Below are positions 34,349 to 43,201 of a stretch of DNA of 64,000 bases, one piece after another. The stretch is from FEN-987 sp964598845. Lineage in GTDB: Archaea > Thermoproteota > Bathyarchaeia > 40CM-2-53-6. The translations under genes and the position numbers were made by a program. Each line of letters starts with the position of its first letter. The stretch's first letter is position 1. The DNA lies in the NCBI GenBank assembly GCA_964598845.1, contig CAZRDM010000005.1, forward strand, positions 55,637 to 119,636, read 5' to 3'. Under the pieces are notes generated by a model, which made no database searches, was not told where the DNA came from, and saw only the letters and a program-made list of their open reading frames with translations.

Positions 34349-34839
34349 CGCTGACTCATCTCAGGAAACTTGATGTCCTTAAGCATTGGCGGTGGGCCTT
34401 CCCAGTTGTCGAGTGTGAGAAGTTTCCTCAGGTCCGGGTGTCCTTCGAACTTCACTCCGAGCATCTCGAAGGTCTCTCGCTCATGGAAGTGAGCGCTCGG
34501 CCATATCGAAACCACGGACGCAATTGCTGGGTTGTCGCGTGGGAGTTCGGTCTTCAGAATCACGATGATATCGCGGATTTCGTCCCTTGAATACGACGCG
34601 GCATAGTAAAGGACCTCAATTTTCTTGTGCGTCGGATAGTCTACTCCGGCAACACCTTTCACGTGGTCAAAACCAAGCTCATCACGCATGAAGGTCGCGA
34701 GATCCAGGACATGCTCTTTCCCAAAGGCAACGGTTACGCGTTTAGCTCTGTCGATCTTCGTATCCCTAACCAACTGGGGAAAGCGTGTCTTCAACTGGTC
34801 GATGATTCCTTGCTCTCGTGAGAGTGCGACTTGGCTCAC
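34345..34839 (-). CDS. nuoC: Complex I-like subunit C (30 kDa type)
   Basis: A 164-residue subunit of the peripheral arm. The stretch ASVVSIWPSAHFHERETFEMLGVKF is the family signature (W-x-A-x-W/F-x-E-R-E-x-x-D/E-x-x-G). It shares one base with the nuoB stop, so nuoB and nuoC are coupled. Confidence 0.93.
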   Translation of the reverse strand: MSQVALSREQGIIDQLKTRFPQLVRDTKIDRAKRVTVAFGKEHVLDLATFMRDELGFDHVKGVAGVDYPTHKKIEVLYYAASYSRDEIRDIIVILKTELPRDNPAIASVVSIWPSAHFHERETFEMLGVKFEGHPDLRKLLTLDNWEGPPPMLKDIKFPEMSQR

Positions 34840-35357
34840 TATGCGAATACCTCTTCGCGGCGAATCTTTTCACGAAGCTTGAGGATCGCACTCAGCAGTG
34901 CTTCAGGTCTGGGTGGGCAACCGGGGATATACACATCAACAGGAAAGAGCTTGTGAACGTCGTTAACGATACTATATGAGTCATGGAAGAGTCCGCCAGA
35001 GCAGGCGCAGTCTCCCATCGCAATAACATAGCGTGGCTTGCCCATCTGCTCATAAACTACTTTAAGGCGTTTTGCCATCTTCTTGGTGACAGTCCCCTCC
35101 ACGATTATGAGATCACATTGTCTTAGCCCTCCAGCAACCGCCTGCAATCCAAACCTCTCGGGGTCGAGACGTGGACCCATCATGGCGCCGAATTCCGCGC
35201 TGCAACAAGCGGTTGTAATGTGGACAGGCCAGAGTGCGTACATCCGGCTCCAGTTGACGAGATACTTGACTGGTCCAGATCCCGTTATGGTCTTGACGAG
35301 TTCGCTCATCCTAGCAATCCAGACGCCTGCAAAATCTTGGATTGTCTCTTGGCTCAT
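34839..35357 (-). CDS. nuoB: Complex I-like subunit B (N2 cluster)
   Basis: A 172-residue subunit holding cluster N2. The tandem Cys is in ITTACCSAEFGAMM, then GDCACSGG and GCPPRPEALL supply the remaining ligands. It is the first gene of the nuoB-C-D-I run; nuoA and the membrane-arm genes are not in the window. The TATA-like TAATAATTTG on the minus strand lies about 25 bp upstream of the ATG, suggesting a leaderless transcript, and the regulatory palindrome overlaps that region. Confidence 0.95.
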   Translation of the reverse strand: MSQETIQDFAGVWIARMSELVKTITGSGPVKYLVNWSRMYALWPVHITTACCSAEFGAMMGPRLDPERFGLQAVAGGLRQCDLIIVEGTVTKKMAKRLKVVYEQMGKPRYVIAMGDCACSGGLFHDSYSIVNDVHKLFPVDVYIPGCPPRPEALLSAILKLREKIRREEVFA

Positions 35358-35382
35358 TGAGCTGTTTCACCGCCTCAAATTA

Positions 35383-35394
35383 TTACAATTGTCA
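35383..35394 (-). promoter_or_regulatory. nuoB promoter palindrome
   Basis: The plus strand reads TTACAATTGTCA, with half-sites TTACA and TGTCA around AT, 26 bp upstream of the nuoB ATG and next to a TATA-like TAATAATT. It is the fourth member of the palindrome series found at suf promoters. Confidence 0.5.
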
Positions 35395-35465
35395 TAACCC
35401 GGAATAGGGCTCCATTGAAAAGTTTTGTCGCAGAAAGATCAGGTGTGTACCTTTGACAACAGACA

Positions 35466-35498
35466 TGCCAAGCTAAGCGGGATCCCCCAAGCTTGGCA
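35466..35498 (-). terminator. Stem-loop after the HTH regulator gene
   Basis: TGCCAAGCT (35466-35474) and AGCTTGGCA (35490-35498) form a perfect 9-bp stem with a 15-nt loop. It lies about 75 bp past the stop of the minus-strand regulator gene and before the nuoB promoter. It may end or stabilise the regulator mRNA; no long T-run follows directly, so classic termination is unproven. Confidence 0.4.
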
Positions 35499-35571
35499 CG
35501 TTGTCCCCCGCTTTGATTTCCAATGATAGATACGCACCGGGCTCTGCTTCAGAGCTTTGACGGGTATGCCT

Positions 35572-35955
35572 TCACTGTTCGCAGACATGACAGGAGTCTA
35601 CGTCGATGTTCGGTTCGAGCTTCTTATGCAGGTCGCACATGTATCTGTTCTTTCTAACGAATTCGCAAGCTTCTTCAATCTTGCTCATTACTTGAAGCGG
35701 CTGGGCTGTACGCGAGGAGATTAGACTAGCAATATCCTTGGTGGCTCGCTCGATCTTCTCAATTCCCCCGAGCCTAATCGCGACGCCTCGCTTTTCATGA
35801 AGGTATTTACTAACAGCGGGTTGAGTGACTCCCAGAAGTTTGGCCGCTTCTTGCTGTGTCATCCCGTGGTGTTCAACCAGTCGTTTGACGATCATGGCTC
35901 GAATGGCAGGGATGACTGACTTCGAAGCTAGCTCTTCAGGGAGTATCATTGGCAT
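35572..35955 (-). CDS. HTH regulator with Cys cluster, candidate Fe-S sensor
   Basis: A 127-residue protein. Residues ~18-55 form a XRE-like HTH (MTQQEAAKLLGVTQPAVSKY); the C terminus holds C97, C107, C122 and C125 (C-x9-C-x14-C-x2-C), a plausible Fe-S cluster site. It resembles uncharacterised archaeal predicted transcriptional regulators (COG2522-like). It lies next to nuoBCDI and close to the suf genes. Its own promoter has TTTATATAA overlapped by ATGAC-N4-GTTATA, and a related palindrome recurs at sufS, sufB, sufC and nuoB. I infer that it senses Fe-S status and controls these genes and itself, in the manner of bacterial IscR/SufR but from an unrelated family. Binding is not shown. Confidence 0.75.
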   Translation of the reverse strand: MPMILPEELASKSVIPAIRAMIVKRLVEHHGMTQQEAAKLLGVTQPAVSKYLHEKRGVAIRLGGIEKIERATKDIASLISSRTAQPLQVMSKIEEACEFVRKNRYMCDLHKKLEPNIDVDSCHVCEQ

Positions 35956-35978
35956 TGTGCCATTCCGTTTGTCGGAGT

Positions 35979-35997
35979 ATGACGGAGGTTATATAAA
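35979..35997 (-). promoter_or_regulatory. Promoter of the HTH regulator with half-palindrome
   Basis: The minus strand has TATA box TTTATATAA (35989-35997). Overlapping its downstream end the plus strand reads ATGACGGAGGTTATAT; the matching sufB site is ATGACATACGTTATAA. Shared pattern is ATGAC-N4-GTTATA. This would allow autoregulation. It is the weakest dyad of the series. Confidence 0.45.
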
Positions 35998-36021
35998 CGT
36001 GCTATGCCTAGCTTTCGGCAT

Positions 36022-37566
36022 CTATACTCTCTCAGGCCCTTCGCTAGGAAGCAGTATATCGTGTGGTCTTGCTTCTTCAACGCCTGACGGGCTCAGAGCA
36101 GCCAGTCGAGCCTTCCGCCAAAGTTCTTCAACATTGCGAGCCCCCGCATAACCCATGGATGCTCTCAGCCCTGAAACCAGCTCATCCAAGACAATATTGG
36201 CCTCACCCTTGTAGGGAACCCAACCTTCCACGCCTTCAGTCACACCCTTCGCCGGCATGCTATACCGGTCCAGTGAGTATCGCTTACTCCTAGCCGAGGC
36301 GCTTCCCATTCCTCTGTACTGTTTGTAATATCGCCCTCCGATAGTGATCAAAGTGCCGGGCGACTCTCTGCAACGTGCAAGTAGGTTTCCAATCATGACT
36401 GCTGAGGCCCCAGCAGCCAACGCGATCGCCACGTCTCCTGGTGTTCTTATTCCTCCATCCGCAATTATGGGGATGTAAGCACCATACTTTGCAGCTGCTT
36501 CGGCCACCTGAGCCGTGGCGAATAAGGTCGGGGAACCAGCTTTCATCATCTCGGTTGTGGTGCATATCGAACCCGAGCCGATACCTACTCTGAGGCCGCT
36601 AACTCCATCGAGCTCCGTAAACACGTCCTCAGCAGCCTCGTAAGTTCCGATGTTGCCCACAACGAGTTCCGACGAAACCTCTGACATCAGTTTCTTTGTG
36701 GCTTGGAAGACGTTGGCGTTGTGGAAGTGGGCGACATCTATAACTAGAATATCTGCGTACTCGTCGAGTTTCTTCGCTCGCTGCAAATCAAACGGCGACA
36801 CAGCCGCGGCACAGAGCAGTTGTCCGTTTTCATCTCTCGCCGCGTCCGGATACTTACCTCTCAAGAGTATGTCTTTGAAAGTGATTAGACCTGTAAGTTC
36901 TCCAGCCTTGTTCACTATAGGCAGCTTCTCGATTTTATGATCGCGAAGAAGTCTCTGTGCATCCTCGATACCGATTCCTTCCTCTGCCCTCACCACATTC
37001 TTGGTCATAACCTGATTGACGAGGAGACTCGGTTGTGCAAATCGTACGTCTCGACCCGTAACGATTCCAACAAGTCTAGTGTTCTCGACAACCGGAAGGC
37101 CCGAGATGTTATGTTTCTCCATCAGTGCTATCGCCTGCCCAACCATGTCGGTGGGAGTTACAGTCACGACATCGCGAATGATCAACGCCTCGGCCCTTTT
37201 GACACGCTTAGTCATCTCAACTTGTTCTTCGACTGAACAGTTTCGATGAATTACACCTAATCCACCTTGCCTAGCGATTGCAATAGCCATCTCGCTTTCA
37301 GTGACAGTGTCCATCGGAGAGGAGACGAATGGGATGTTCAGATGATGCCTCTTCGTGACGCGTGTTCTAACGTCCACCTCGCTAGGCTCAACCTCGGCTC
37401 GGCCTGGAAGTATGACAACATCCCGGAAAGTGAGAGCGATCTGTATTGCCCTAAACTTCTCCAGAAACGAGTACCTTGTTGGCTCTTCAGCTTTCAATCC
37501 TGAACCGGCAAAGTGTGAGATGACGATGTCGCAATTTAAGCTAGTTCCGGAAAGGAACGGGGTCAC
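36022..37566 (-). CDS. guaB: IMP dehydrogenase
   Basis: A protein of up to 514 residues that oxidises IMP to XMP for guanine synthesis. It shows ALTFRDVVILPG, two CBS domains (about residues 135-250), the catalytic loop GIGSGSICTTTEM, IIADGGIRTPGDVAIALAAGA and YRGMGSASAR. The frame opens with GTG 37566, overlapping the upstream gene's stop by 4 bp. A TTG at 37497 (MKAEEPTRYSF) would give an N terminus closer to the normal length, so the first 23 residues are uncertain. Confidence 0.95.
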   Translation of the reverse strand: MTPFLSGTSLNCDIVISHFAGSGLKAEEPTRYSFLEKFRAIQIALTFRDVVILPGRAEVEPSEVDVRTRVTKRHHLNIPFVSSPMDTVTESEMAIAIARQGGLGVIHRNCSVEEQVEMTKRVKRAEALIIRDVVTVTPTDMVGQAIALMEKHNISGLPVVENTRLVGIVTGRDVRFAQPSLLVNQVMTKNVVRAEEGIGIEDAQRLLRDHKIEKLPIVNKAGELTGLITFKDILLRGKYPDAARDENGQLLCAAAVSPFDLQRAKKLDEYADILVIDVAHFHNANVFQATKKLMSEVSSELVVGNIGTYEAAEDVFTELDGVSGLRVGIGSGSICTTTEMMKAGSPTLFATAQVAEAAAKYGAYIPIIADGGIRTPGDVAIALAAGASAVMIGNLLARCRESPGTLITIGGRYYKQYRGMGSASARSKRYSLDRYSMPAKGVTEGVEGWVPYKGEANIVLDELVSGLRASMGYAGARNVEELWRKARLAALSPSGVEEARPHDILLPSEGPERV

Positions 37567-38336
37567 ATCTCTATCGTGGTCATGTCCTTACCAAGGATGA
37601 CCTGACTTCCGTACCCCTGCTGTGCTTCCTCGCTGAATTCCTTCTCCCTGTGCTCATTCGGAGGCGGAATGTGAAAGAGCACCAGCTTCTCTGCATTGGC
37701 TTCCTTTGCCGCTTGACCGGCCATTCTAGCGGTTGAATGGGAGGTTACCTCTGCCGTGGCGAGTTGATCTTCAAGAAAAGTAGCTTCATGCATGAGGAGG
37801 TCGACATTGTGACCGAGTTCTATAACCGCAGGGCAATAGATTGTATCTGCGCTGTAACAGAACGATCTTCCGTCCATATCGATTCTGAACGCCAGAGTAG
37901 GAATGGAGTGAGAAGTTCTACAAGTGCGAATGCTACTAACCTTCCTCCCAAAATCGATTTCGGAAATCGTCAGCGGGAATTTGAAGAAGTCTTCAGGCGT
38001 ACGGGTGCATTCTAGTAGGTTTCGCACGATCTCTTTGAAACCTGGAGGACCGTAGACCTTGAGGGGACTTCGTCGTCCATCTATCTGGACTGCCCACAGG
38101 AATGGGATAAGATCTGAGACATGGTCAGCATGCGTGTGTGATATGAAAACCACAGCTAGTCCTTCCAATTGCAGATCGGATCTTCTGAGATTTCTAAGCG
38201 CCCCGGGGCCCATGTCAAATACTATGGAGTCATTGACTACAATGCAAGGGCATGCTCGCTTTGCACTTACCGCTGATCCACCCGACCCTATCAATGATAC
38301 CTTCAAAGGGCATTCTATCCCCGTTCTTTCGTCCAC
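37563..38336 (-). CDS. Metallo-beta-lactamase-fold hydrolase (RNase Z-like)
   Basis: A 257-residue MBL-fold protein with SHTHADHVSD (H-x-H-x-D-H), a SHSIPT loop, CYSADTIY and the later His in SHSTARMAG and FHIPPP. It resembles the RNase Z/ElaC family but is short and lacks a clear exosite arm, so it could be an arylsulfatase-like or other phosphodiesterase. GTG start at 38336. It overlaps guaB by 4 bp. Confidence 0.75.
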   Translation of the reverse strand: MDERTGIECPLKVSLIGSGGSAVSAKRACPCIVVNDSIVFDMGPGALRNLRRSDLQLEGLAVVFISHTHADHVSDLIPFLWAVQIDGRRSPLKVYGPPGFKEIVRNLLECTRTPEDFFKFPLTISEIDFGRKVSSIRTCRTSHSIPTLAFRIDMDGRSFCYSADTIYCPAVIELGHNVDLLMHEATFLEDQLATAEVTSHSTARMAGQAAKEANAEKLVLFHIPPPNEHREKEFSEEAQQGYGSQVILGKDMTTIEM

Positions 38337-38370
38337 CTCAGTTTCGGGATGACCTCATCTCTGGAGGCCT

Positions 38371-38715
38371 CTAGCGGTATTCTTCTTCACACGACCCAGC
38401 TCCAATACCTAGGATTAGTCGTCCGCGGCTGATCAAGTCGATGGTGGCGGCCATCTTGGCCAGTAGAGAGGGGTGCCGGTAGGAGACAGAAGTGACAATC
38501 GTTCCTATTTTCACATTCTTCGCTAACGTAGCTAGCGCCGAGAATGTGGTCCAAGCTTCAAGGCAGGGCGCCTGGTCGTCGCCCAGAGCATAGAAATGGT
38601 CATACAACCAGGCTGAGTCATATCCAAGCTCGTCGGCTGCTGTCCACACTTTTTTCAAGTCATCGTAAGAGTATCCGCCTTGACCTGTTTTCACTCCGAA
38701 TTCGACCGCCAACAA
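38371..38715 (-). pseudogene. Truncated LLM-class oxidoreductase (N-terminal third)
   Basis: A 114-residue frame matching only the first third of LLM flavin/F420 enzymes: VEFGVKTGQGGYSYDDL, YDSAWLYDHFYAL, NVKIGTIVTSVSYRHP, RLILGIGAGSCEEEYR. It ends at TAG right after the G-x-G-x-G region, where a full protein would go on for about 200 residues. The following bases encode no LLM sequence in any frame I checked. It is a 5' fragment of a broken gene, distinct from the two intact LLM genes at 5-7 kb. Confidence 0.75.
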
Positions 38716-38860
38716 AGCTCCATCCTCATCAGAATACTGAGGAGATGCGCTACATTTGAAGTGCTATCGATTCAGTTCAAATCTTCCTCTAAACAGGGAA
38801 GTGCGATAAGCACATATACCGCACCTCAATCGTTGACTGATTCCGAACACACACTCGCTA

Positions 38861-39307
38861 GTGATTAGTTTGCGTCAAGGTGCCGCCGGACTCCTCGCAG
38901 CTAGGAAGGCCATGAAGGAACGTAGACGATCTAGATGGCAGTATAGACCATACAAGCGTCGGATGCTGGGATTGGACTATAAGGCTGACCCCTTGCAGGG
39001 TGCACCGCAGGGGCGGGGCATAGTTCTCGAGAAAGTCGGTGTGGAATCTAGGCAGCCGAACAGTGCAGTTCGCAAGGCGGTCCGTGTTCAATTGATCAAG
39101 AACGGTAAAGTCATTACGGCATTCGTTCCGGGCGACGGTGCCCTCAACTTTATCGACGAACATGACGAGGTTCTAATCGAGGGCATCGGCGGTGCTGAAG
39201 GCAAGGCTATGGGCGATATTCCCGGCATAAGGTACAAGGTCTACGCCATAAATGCGGTTTCGCTTGACGCATTAATGAAAGGGAAGAAAGAGAAGCCCAG
39301 ACGGTAG
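38861..39307 (+). CDS. rps12: Ribosomal protein S12 (uS12)
   Basis: A 148-residue archaeal S12, part of the decoding centre of the small ribosomal subunit. Conserved segments include KADPLQGAPQGRGIVLEKVG, QPNSAVRKAVRVQLIKNGK, FVPGDGALNFIDEHDEVLI and MGDIPGIRYKV. Start is GTG at 38861. It stands alone here; the usual archaeal neighbours (rps7, rpoA2, rpl30e, nusA) are missing, so the str-like cluster is split in this genome. Confidence 0.96.
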   Translation: MISLRQGAAGLLAARKAMKERRRSRWQYRPYKRRMLGLDYKADPLQGAPQGRGIVLEKVGVESRQPNSAVRKAVRVQLIKNGKVITAFVPGDGALNFIDEHDEVLIEGIGGAEGKAMGDIPGIRYKVYAINAVSLDALMKGKKEKPRR

Positions 39308-39319
39308 TTTCTCATCGTA

Positions 39320-40381
39320 TCACTTGCAGTCGCTCACGCCACTACTGCCAGTATCTATGAAACCTAGTCGCTCAGCCAACCGTATCGCTGCAAATGCTCC
39401 AGCCGCACCGAAGCTCAGGACCGTTCCGACCGATGCTACGATTAGAAGCGGAGCAAACAGGCTTGTCTCGGCCGCTCCTAATGCTCCCAAGCAAGCGACG
39501 CCGCTCACTAATGTTATGCGCCAAACCAGATTGCTGGAGAATCGTTTACATGGCTTCAGCACCTTCAATACCAAGGTCGCAAGAGGTCCGAAATAGACGA
39601 GCCCTATTCCCAGCGACGCGAAGATTCCTGAAAGGGTCACAGCCAGTTCTTCATTGAAGGAGAAAATGGTGAACACATTGCTGGCCAAGTGTAGGATACC
39701 GATCAACGGGTAAAGTGTCATCTTCGTCAAGGATCTGATATGTCTGTGTAAGGCTATGAAGGATGCAACCTGCGGGCTGAAGCTATAATAGAAGGTGTTG
39801 AACGCTTGCATGAAACTTCTTCCCGCGAGGGTTCTAAGAACTTCGGAGTCTCTGAAGAAGCGTAAGAAGGCAACTTCGGGGGACAGCTCTGAGCCGTAGG
39901 TTGCAGTTGCGATGAAACATTTGCTAGGCGGGGGCTTCGTTGTCTGGGATGAAGTTGATGTGGATAGCGTGACTGAAGTAGTTGTCTGGGCTAGTACCGT
40001 GAACGTCGTTTGCGCTTGGGCATTGTTGTATCCAGGTTTGCTAGCTGAAACGAACACCGTGTACGTTCCTGCGCTGGAGCTAGGGGGTAAGATCAGAGAA
40101 TCCGCATAGTAGCCCGTTTGATCAGGGTACTCAAGTTGAACGAGCAGAGGTTGGTTTTGTGGGTTGTTAACCTGAAGTGATACTGTCGCCCCTTGAACTG
40201 GATTGTTATGGCTATCAAGAACTCTACCAGAAATCAAGACGCTCTCACCGGGCAAATATTGCTGCTTGTTTGTGGAAACGGTGACTGAAAGGGAGCCTTG
40301 GGATGAAACGAGGGGTAGTGTTATCAGAACACCCGCAAGGATCGCAGCTACGAGTCTGCGTGAGAGAAACAGGAAGCCCAC
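39320..40381 (-). CDS. Secreted Ig-like/CFI-box membrane protein
   Basis: A 353-residue protein with an N-terminal signal segment (LVAAILAGVLITLPLVSSQG), an Ig-like/carboxypeptidase-regulatory domain (LPGESVLISGRVLDSHNNPVQ to ~130), a Thr/Ser-rich linker, then a CFI-box domain beginning CFIATATYGSELSPEV at about 157, followed by three or four membrane segments. The CFI box is a known but functionally obscure archaeal C-terminal domain. It probably sits at the cell surface. It converges with rps12, 12 bp apart. Confidence 0.72.
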   Translation of the reverse strand: MGFLFLSRRLVAAILAGVLITLPLVSSQGSLSVTVSTNKQQYLPGESVLISGRVLDSHNNPVQGATVSLQVNNPQNQPLLVQLEYPDQTGYYADSLILPPSSSAGTYTVFVSASKPGYNNAQAQTTFTVLAQTTTSVTLSTSTSSQTTKPPPSKCFIATATYGSELSPEVAFLRFFRDSEVLRTLAGRSFMQAFNTFYYSFSPQVASFIALHRHIRSLTKMTLYPLIGILHLASNVFTIFSFNEELAVTLSGIFASLGIGLVYFGPLATLVLKVLKPCKRFSSNLVWRITLVSGVACLGALGAAETSLFAPLLIVASVGTVLSFGAAGAFAAIRLAERLGFIDTGSSGVSDCK

Positions 40382-40460
40382 CCTGGCTTTGATGCCGCCA
40401 GACCAAGGTGGGTGGGGTACAAATTAAGCTGTTCTCGTTTTCGGGGAGCTAGTTGAAGAC

Positions 40461-41510
40461 CTAGCCCGTTTCGAGAAGTTCAACGAGCTCATCGTCGGCG
40501 ATTTCGCCGTTTACACCGTTCACTACAACCTCGCGAGGAACAAGTCCCTTCTGGACACCTATTCGTATCAAAGGGACGTAGATGCGCTTCAGTTCTGACA
40601 CCTCCAACCTATTGGTCAGAATCTGCTTGAATCGTTCGGGCATATGGACGACTCGTTCTCGGAATTTTTCGAGGATAGTTTCCTTAGAGATCTTTGACTC
40701 TATCACCCGGACCCTTGCACCTCGAACCTTCAATTCCGCGAGATCAAAGACTCTCTTAGTTCTCCAAGATGTGAGGGTTGATTCCTGATCAGCGGTTAAC
40801 ATTGCACCACCGCTCGTCATAGCCAGCTCGGACTCGGTTTTCTTTGCGGCGAGTTCGAGTATGTCACTGATGACGAAATACTTCGATTCGTTCGAAAGAA
40901 ATGACGCCAGTTTTTGAAGGCGTTCAACGATAGCGGCAGGAATGAAGCGACGATGTTTCCGTTCAAGTATCAAATCTCTAGTCTTGCCTTCAACTTCGAC
41001 GCCAACAACATCATCTCTGAGGTTTACCCTGTAAGAGTTTGTTCGAAGATAGTAACATTCATGGAAGCCTTTCACCTTCCAGATCGGAACGTAGTCGACC
41101 ATGGGTTCTACAGCAATCCTCAGGGCCTCTTTGCGTCGTCCGAAGGCGCCTGCAATGCGTTCTGGCAGATTTCTGTAGGAAGAAAATGCCACATCTACAG
41201 CCCGTTTCACCGATACCGGTTCTATCTTGTAGACGTGCTCCATTACTTGGTTGGCGTCCCATCCATTTCCTGTTCTCGATCCCTTGACCTCTCTTTTCTC
41301 CGGGGCGACCTCGCCGATCTGCTGCAATCTGTTCGCTAGGTATTCCTCGAGCGCGATGGAGCTGGATTCTTCGTCAGCACCGCCATCGGGATCCTTGATG
41401 TTGTCCACCGCACTTGATGAAGCTGTGTGAGTTGTCTGCTCTAATTGCTCTCGTATGATATTGAGGCTTGAGATGAATTCCTCTAGTCTGTCGTCTATGT
41501 CGTCTGACAT
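40461..41510 (-). CDS. Hypothetical cytoplasmic protein in the surface-protein cluster
   Basis: A 349-residue protein without membrane segments. The first 80 residues are acidic and Ser-rich; the rest is charged and helical with basic stretches (RKEALRI, ERKHRRFIP). The C terminus VPLIRIGVQKGLVPREVVVNGVNGEIADDELVELL may be a small domain. It starts 6 bp after the Ig-domain gene ends, in the same direction, so they form an operon. I do not recognise the family. Confidence 0.6.
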   Translation of the reverse strand: MSDDIDDRLEEFISSLNIIREQLEQTTHTASSSAVDNIKDPDGGADEESSSIALEEYLANRLQQIGEVAPEKREVKGSRTGNGWDANQVMEHVYKIEPVSVKRAVDVAFSSYRNLPERIAGAFGRRKEALRIAVEPMVDYVPIWKVKGFHECYYLRTNSYRVNLRDDVVGVEVEGKTRDLILERKHRRFIPAAIVERLQKLASFLSNESKYFVISDILELAAKKTESELAMTSGGAMLTADQESTLTSWRTKRVFDLAELKVRGARVRVIESKISKETILEKFRERVVHMPERFKQILTNRLEVSELKRIYVPLIRIGVQKGLVPREVVVNGVNGEIADDELVELLETG

Positions 41511-41516
41511 TCAAAC

Positions 41517-43103
41517 TCATCCCGTTACGGCGAACTGGGTTTCTGCGCTCGCGAGGAATGTCCCGCCTTGGGAGATCATTTTGTCGGACACCAACGCGTT
41601 AACGGTATAGACTCCTGGGGTGGGTTTGCTTAGGAAGGTGAAGCCAAAACCATCTTTGACAGTTTCACCGCTATTTAGGGAAGAAATCCTGAACTGAATT
41701 GAAATGGGTATGCCGTTTGGATTGCGAATCTGAACCCAGACAACGCCTTGAAAAGTCGGACCTATGTTTTCAACTGTGACCCAGATAACCACTGTTTGTC
41801 CAGCTGAGAAGACGCCCGATGGGTTGCCTGCACTGTCGCCGGCGTACACAACTCTGATGATGACACTTGGTGTCGATGAGGATCCAACGACAAAGGTTGT
41901 GTGAGAAGTTGCGCCATCGTAGCCTGATTTGGTGGCAGAAGCAAAAGCTGTGTAGGTCCCGATTGTCGCGTTGGAGGGTAGCCTAAAACTGACTCGGAAG
42001 ACACCAGCCGCATCGGTCTCGAGGCTGGTTACGAAAACGATTTCCGCACCGGTGGGGCCATCGACCTGCATTGATACCATCGCATCTGCGACTGCGTTGC
42101 CCGTTTCGTCGGTAACATGTCCTTGAAAGGAAACCGTAGCGTTTGGTTCATAATGGCGCTTGTCTGAGAAGAGATTCAGAGAAAGGGCAGGACCAGCTGA
42201 GATGGAAATAGTGCTGGTGGTCTGATTTGTGATAGTTGAGCCGGTTACCTCGAGAGCCACTTGCGCATTGAATTCGTGACCGTTGACGAGAGCAAGCACC
42301 GTGATGCCATACAATCCAGGTTTTGTATCTGCCGACGTGACGATGGTCATTGTTGAATGGAACTGAGGGTCGGCGACACCCATGTTCGGAGTGAAAATTG
42401 CCACACTGTGATCAGGAACACCACGCGCAACTAGTAGGATGCTGGCTGTCACAGTTGGTCTGATGCGAATGTTGAATTTTGCAAACGAGCTTGCGGCTAT
42501 CGATTTGAATGCTGGTTCGACTTGGAACTCAATCTGGAGGGTACCGGCGCCTGTAACTATGTTGCTTGTCTCAGTTTCGCTGGTTGTCGTACCTGACTGT
42601 GTTTCAGTCGTTGAACCCGTTTCAGTGATCGTTGTCTGAGAGCTTGTGCTTGTAGTGGTGACCAACGTTGAGACGGTCGCGCCTATCGTGAATGATACGT
42701 CGGCAGAAGAGAGCTGGAGAGCTTCCAACCTTGTGAGAGCGAAGTAGCCGACATAGGCTCCTGGACTCAAATGTGCGTCAAGTTTCCCGTCGCCTTCGCC
42801 TCCGGTGGTGAGGGCTCCAAGCGCAATGCTAGAAGAGTAACTGACGAACGCAGACGTGTAAATCGAGTCGGGTGTCGCGTCTTCCAACTCAATTTCGACA
42901 TCGCCATTTTCAAGGTTGATCTCGACCGTTCCGGTCGCCGAAGTTGGTTCATTGTTCCCCTGAGCCAAGCTAAGCTGTATGGAAAGAATGTTGTCCGCGA
43001 ATACAAGACTTGAGAATGGTCCGCTGGTTTGAACAACCGAGAACACTGCTATCAAGCACATGATGGTGGCTGTCCAAGTTTGTGCACGCACCGTCCGTTG
43101 CAT
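41517..43103 (-). CDS. Large secreted Ig-like repeat protein
   Basis: A 528-residue exported protein: N-terminal signal helix (TATIMCLIAVFSVVQTSG), a CHRD-like or beta domain up to ~150, a Thr/Ser linker (residues ~150-185), then at least two or three Ig/CARDB-like beta domains (KRHYEPNATVSFQGHVTD; IIRVVYAGDSAGNPSG) typical of archaeal surface proteins. There is no C-terminal membrane anchor. One Ig domain resembles those of the genes at 39.3 and 44.4 kb. Probable role in the cell envelope or adhesion. Confidence 0.7.
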   Translation of the reverse strand: MQRTVRAQTWTATIMCLIAVFSVVQTSGPFSSLVFADNILSIQLSLAQGNNEPTSATGTVEINLENGDVEIELEDATPDSIYTSAFVSYSSSIALGALTTGGEGDGKLDAHLSPGAYVGYFALTRLEALQLSSADVSFTIGATVSTLVTTTSTSSQTTITETGSTTETQSGTTTSETETSNIVTGAGTLQIEFQVEPAFKSIAASSFAKFNIRIRPTVTASILLVARGVPDHSVAIFTPNMGVADPQFHSTMTIVTSADTKPGLYGITVLALVNGHEFNAQVALEVTGSTITNQTTSTISISAGPALSLNLFSDKRHYEPNATVSFQGHVTDETGNAVADAMVSMQVDGPTGAEIVFVTSLETDAAGVFRVSFRLPSNATIGTYTAFASATKSGYDGATSHTTFVVGSSSTPSVIIRVVYAGDSAGNPSGVFSAGQTVVIWVTVENIGPTFQGVVWVQIRNPNGIPISIQFRISSLNSGETVKDGFGFTFLSKPTPGVYTVNALVSDKMISQGGTFLASAETQFAVTG

Positions 43104-43201
43104 TCTACGAAGCTCCTCGCGAGCAGTGAGGTACTTGGCCTACTCGCTATTTAAGTGTTGCTGAGTAGCACATATCTACACTTCCATCCTGTATACGTGT
43201 A

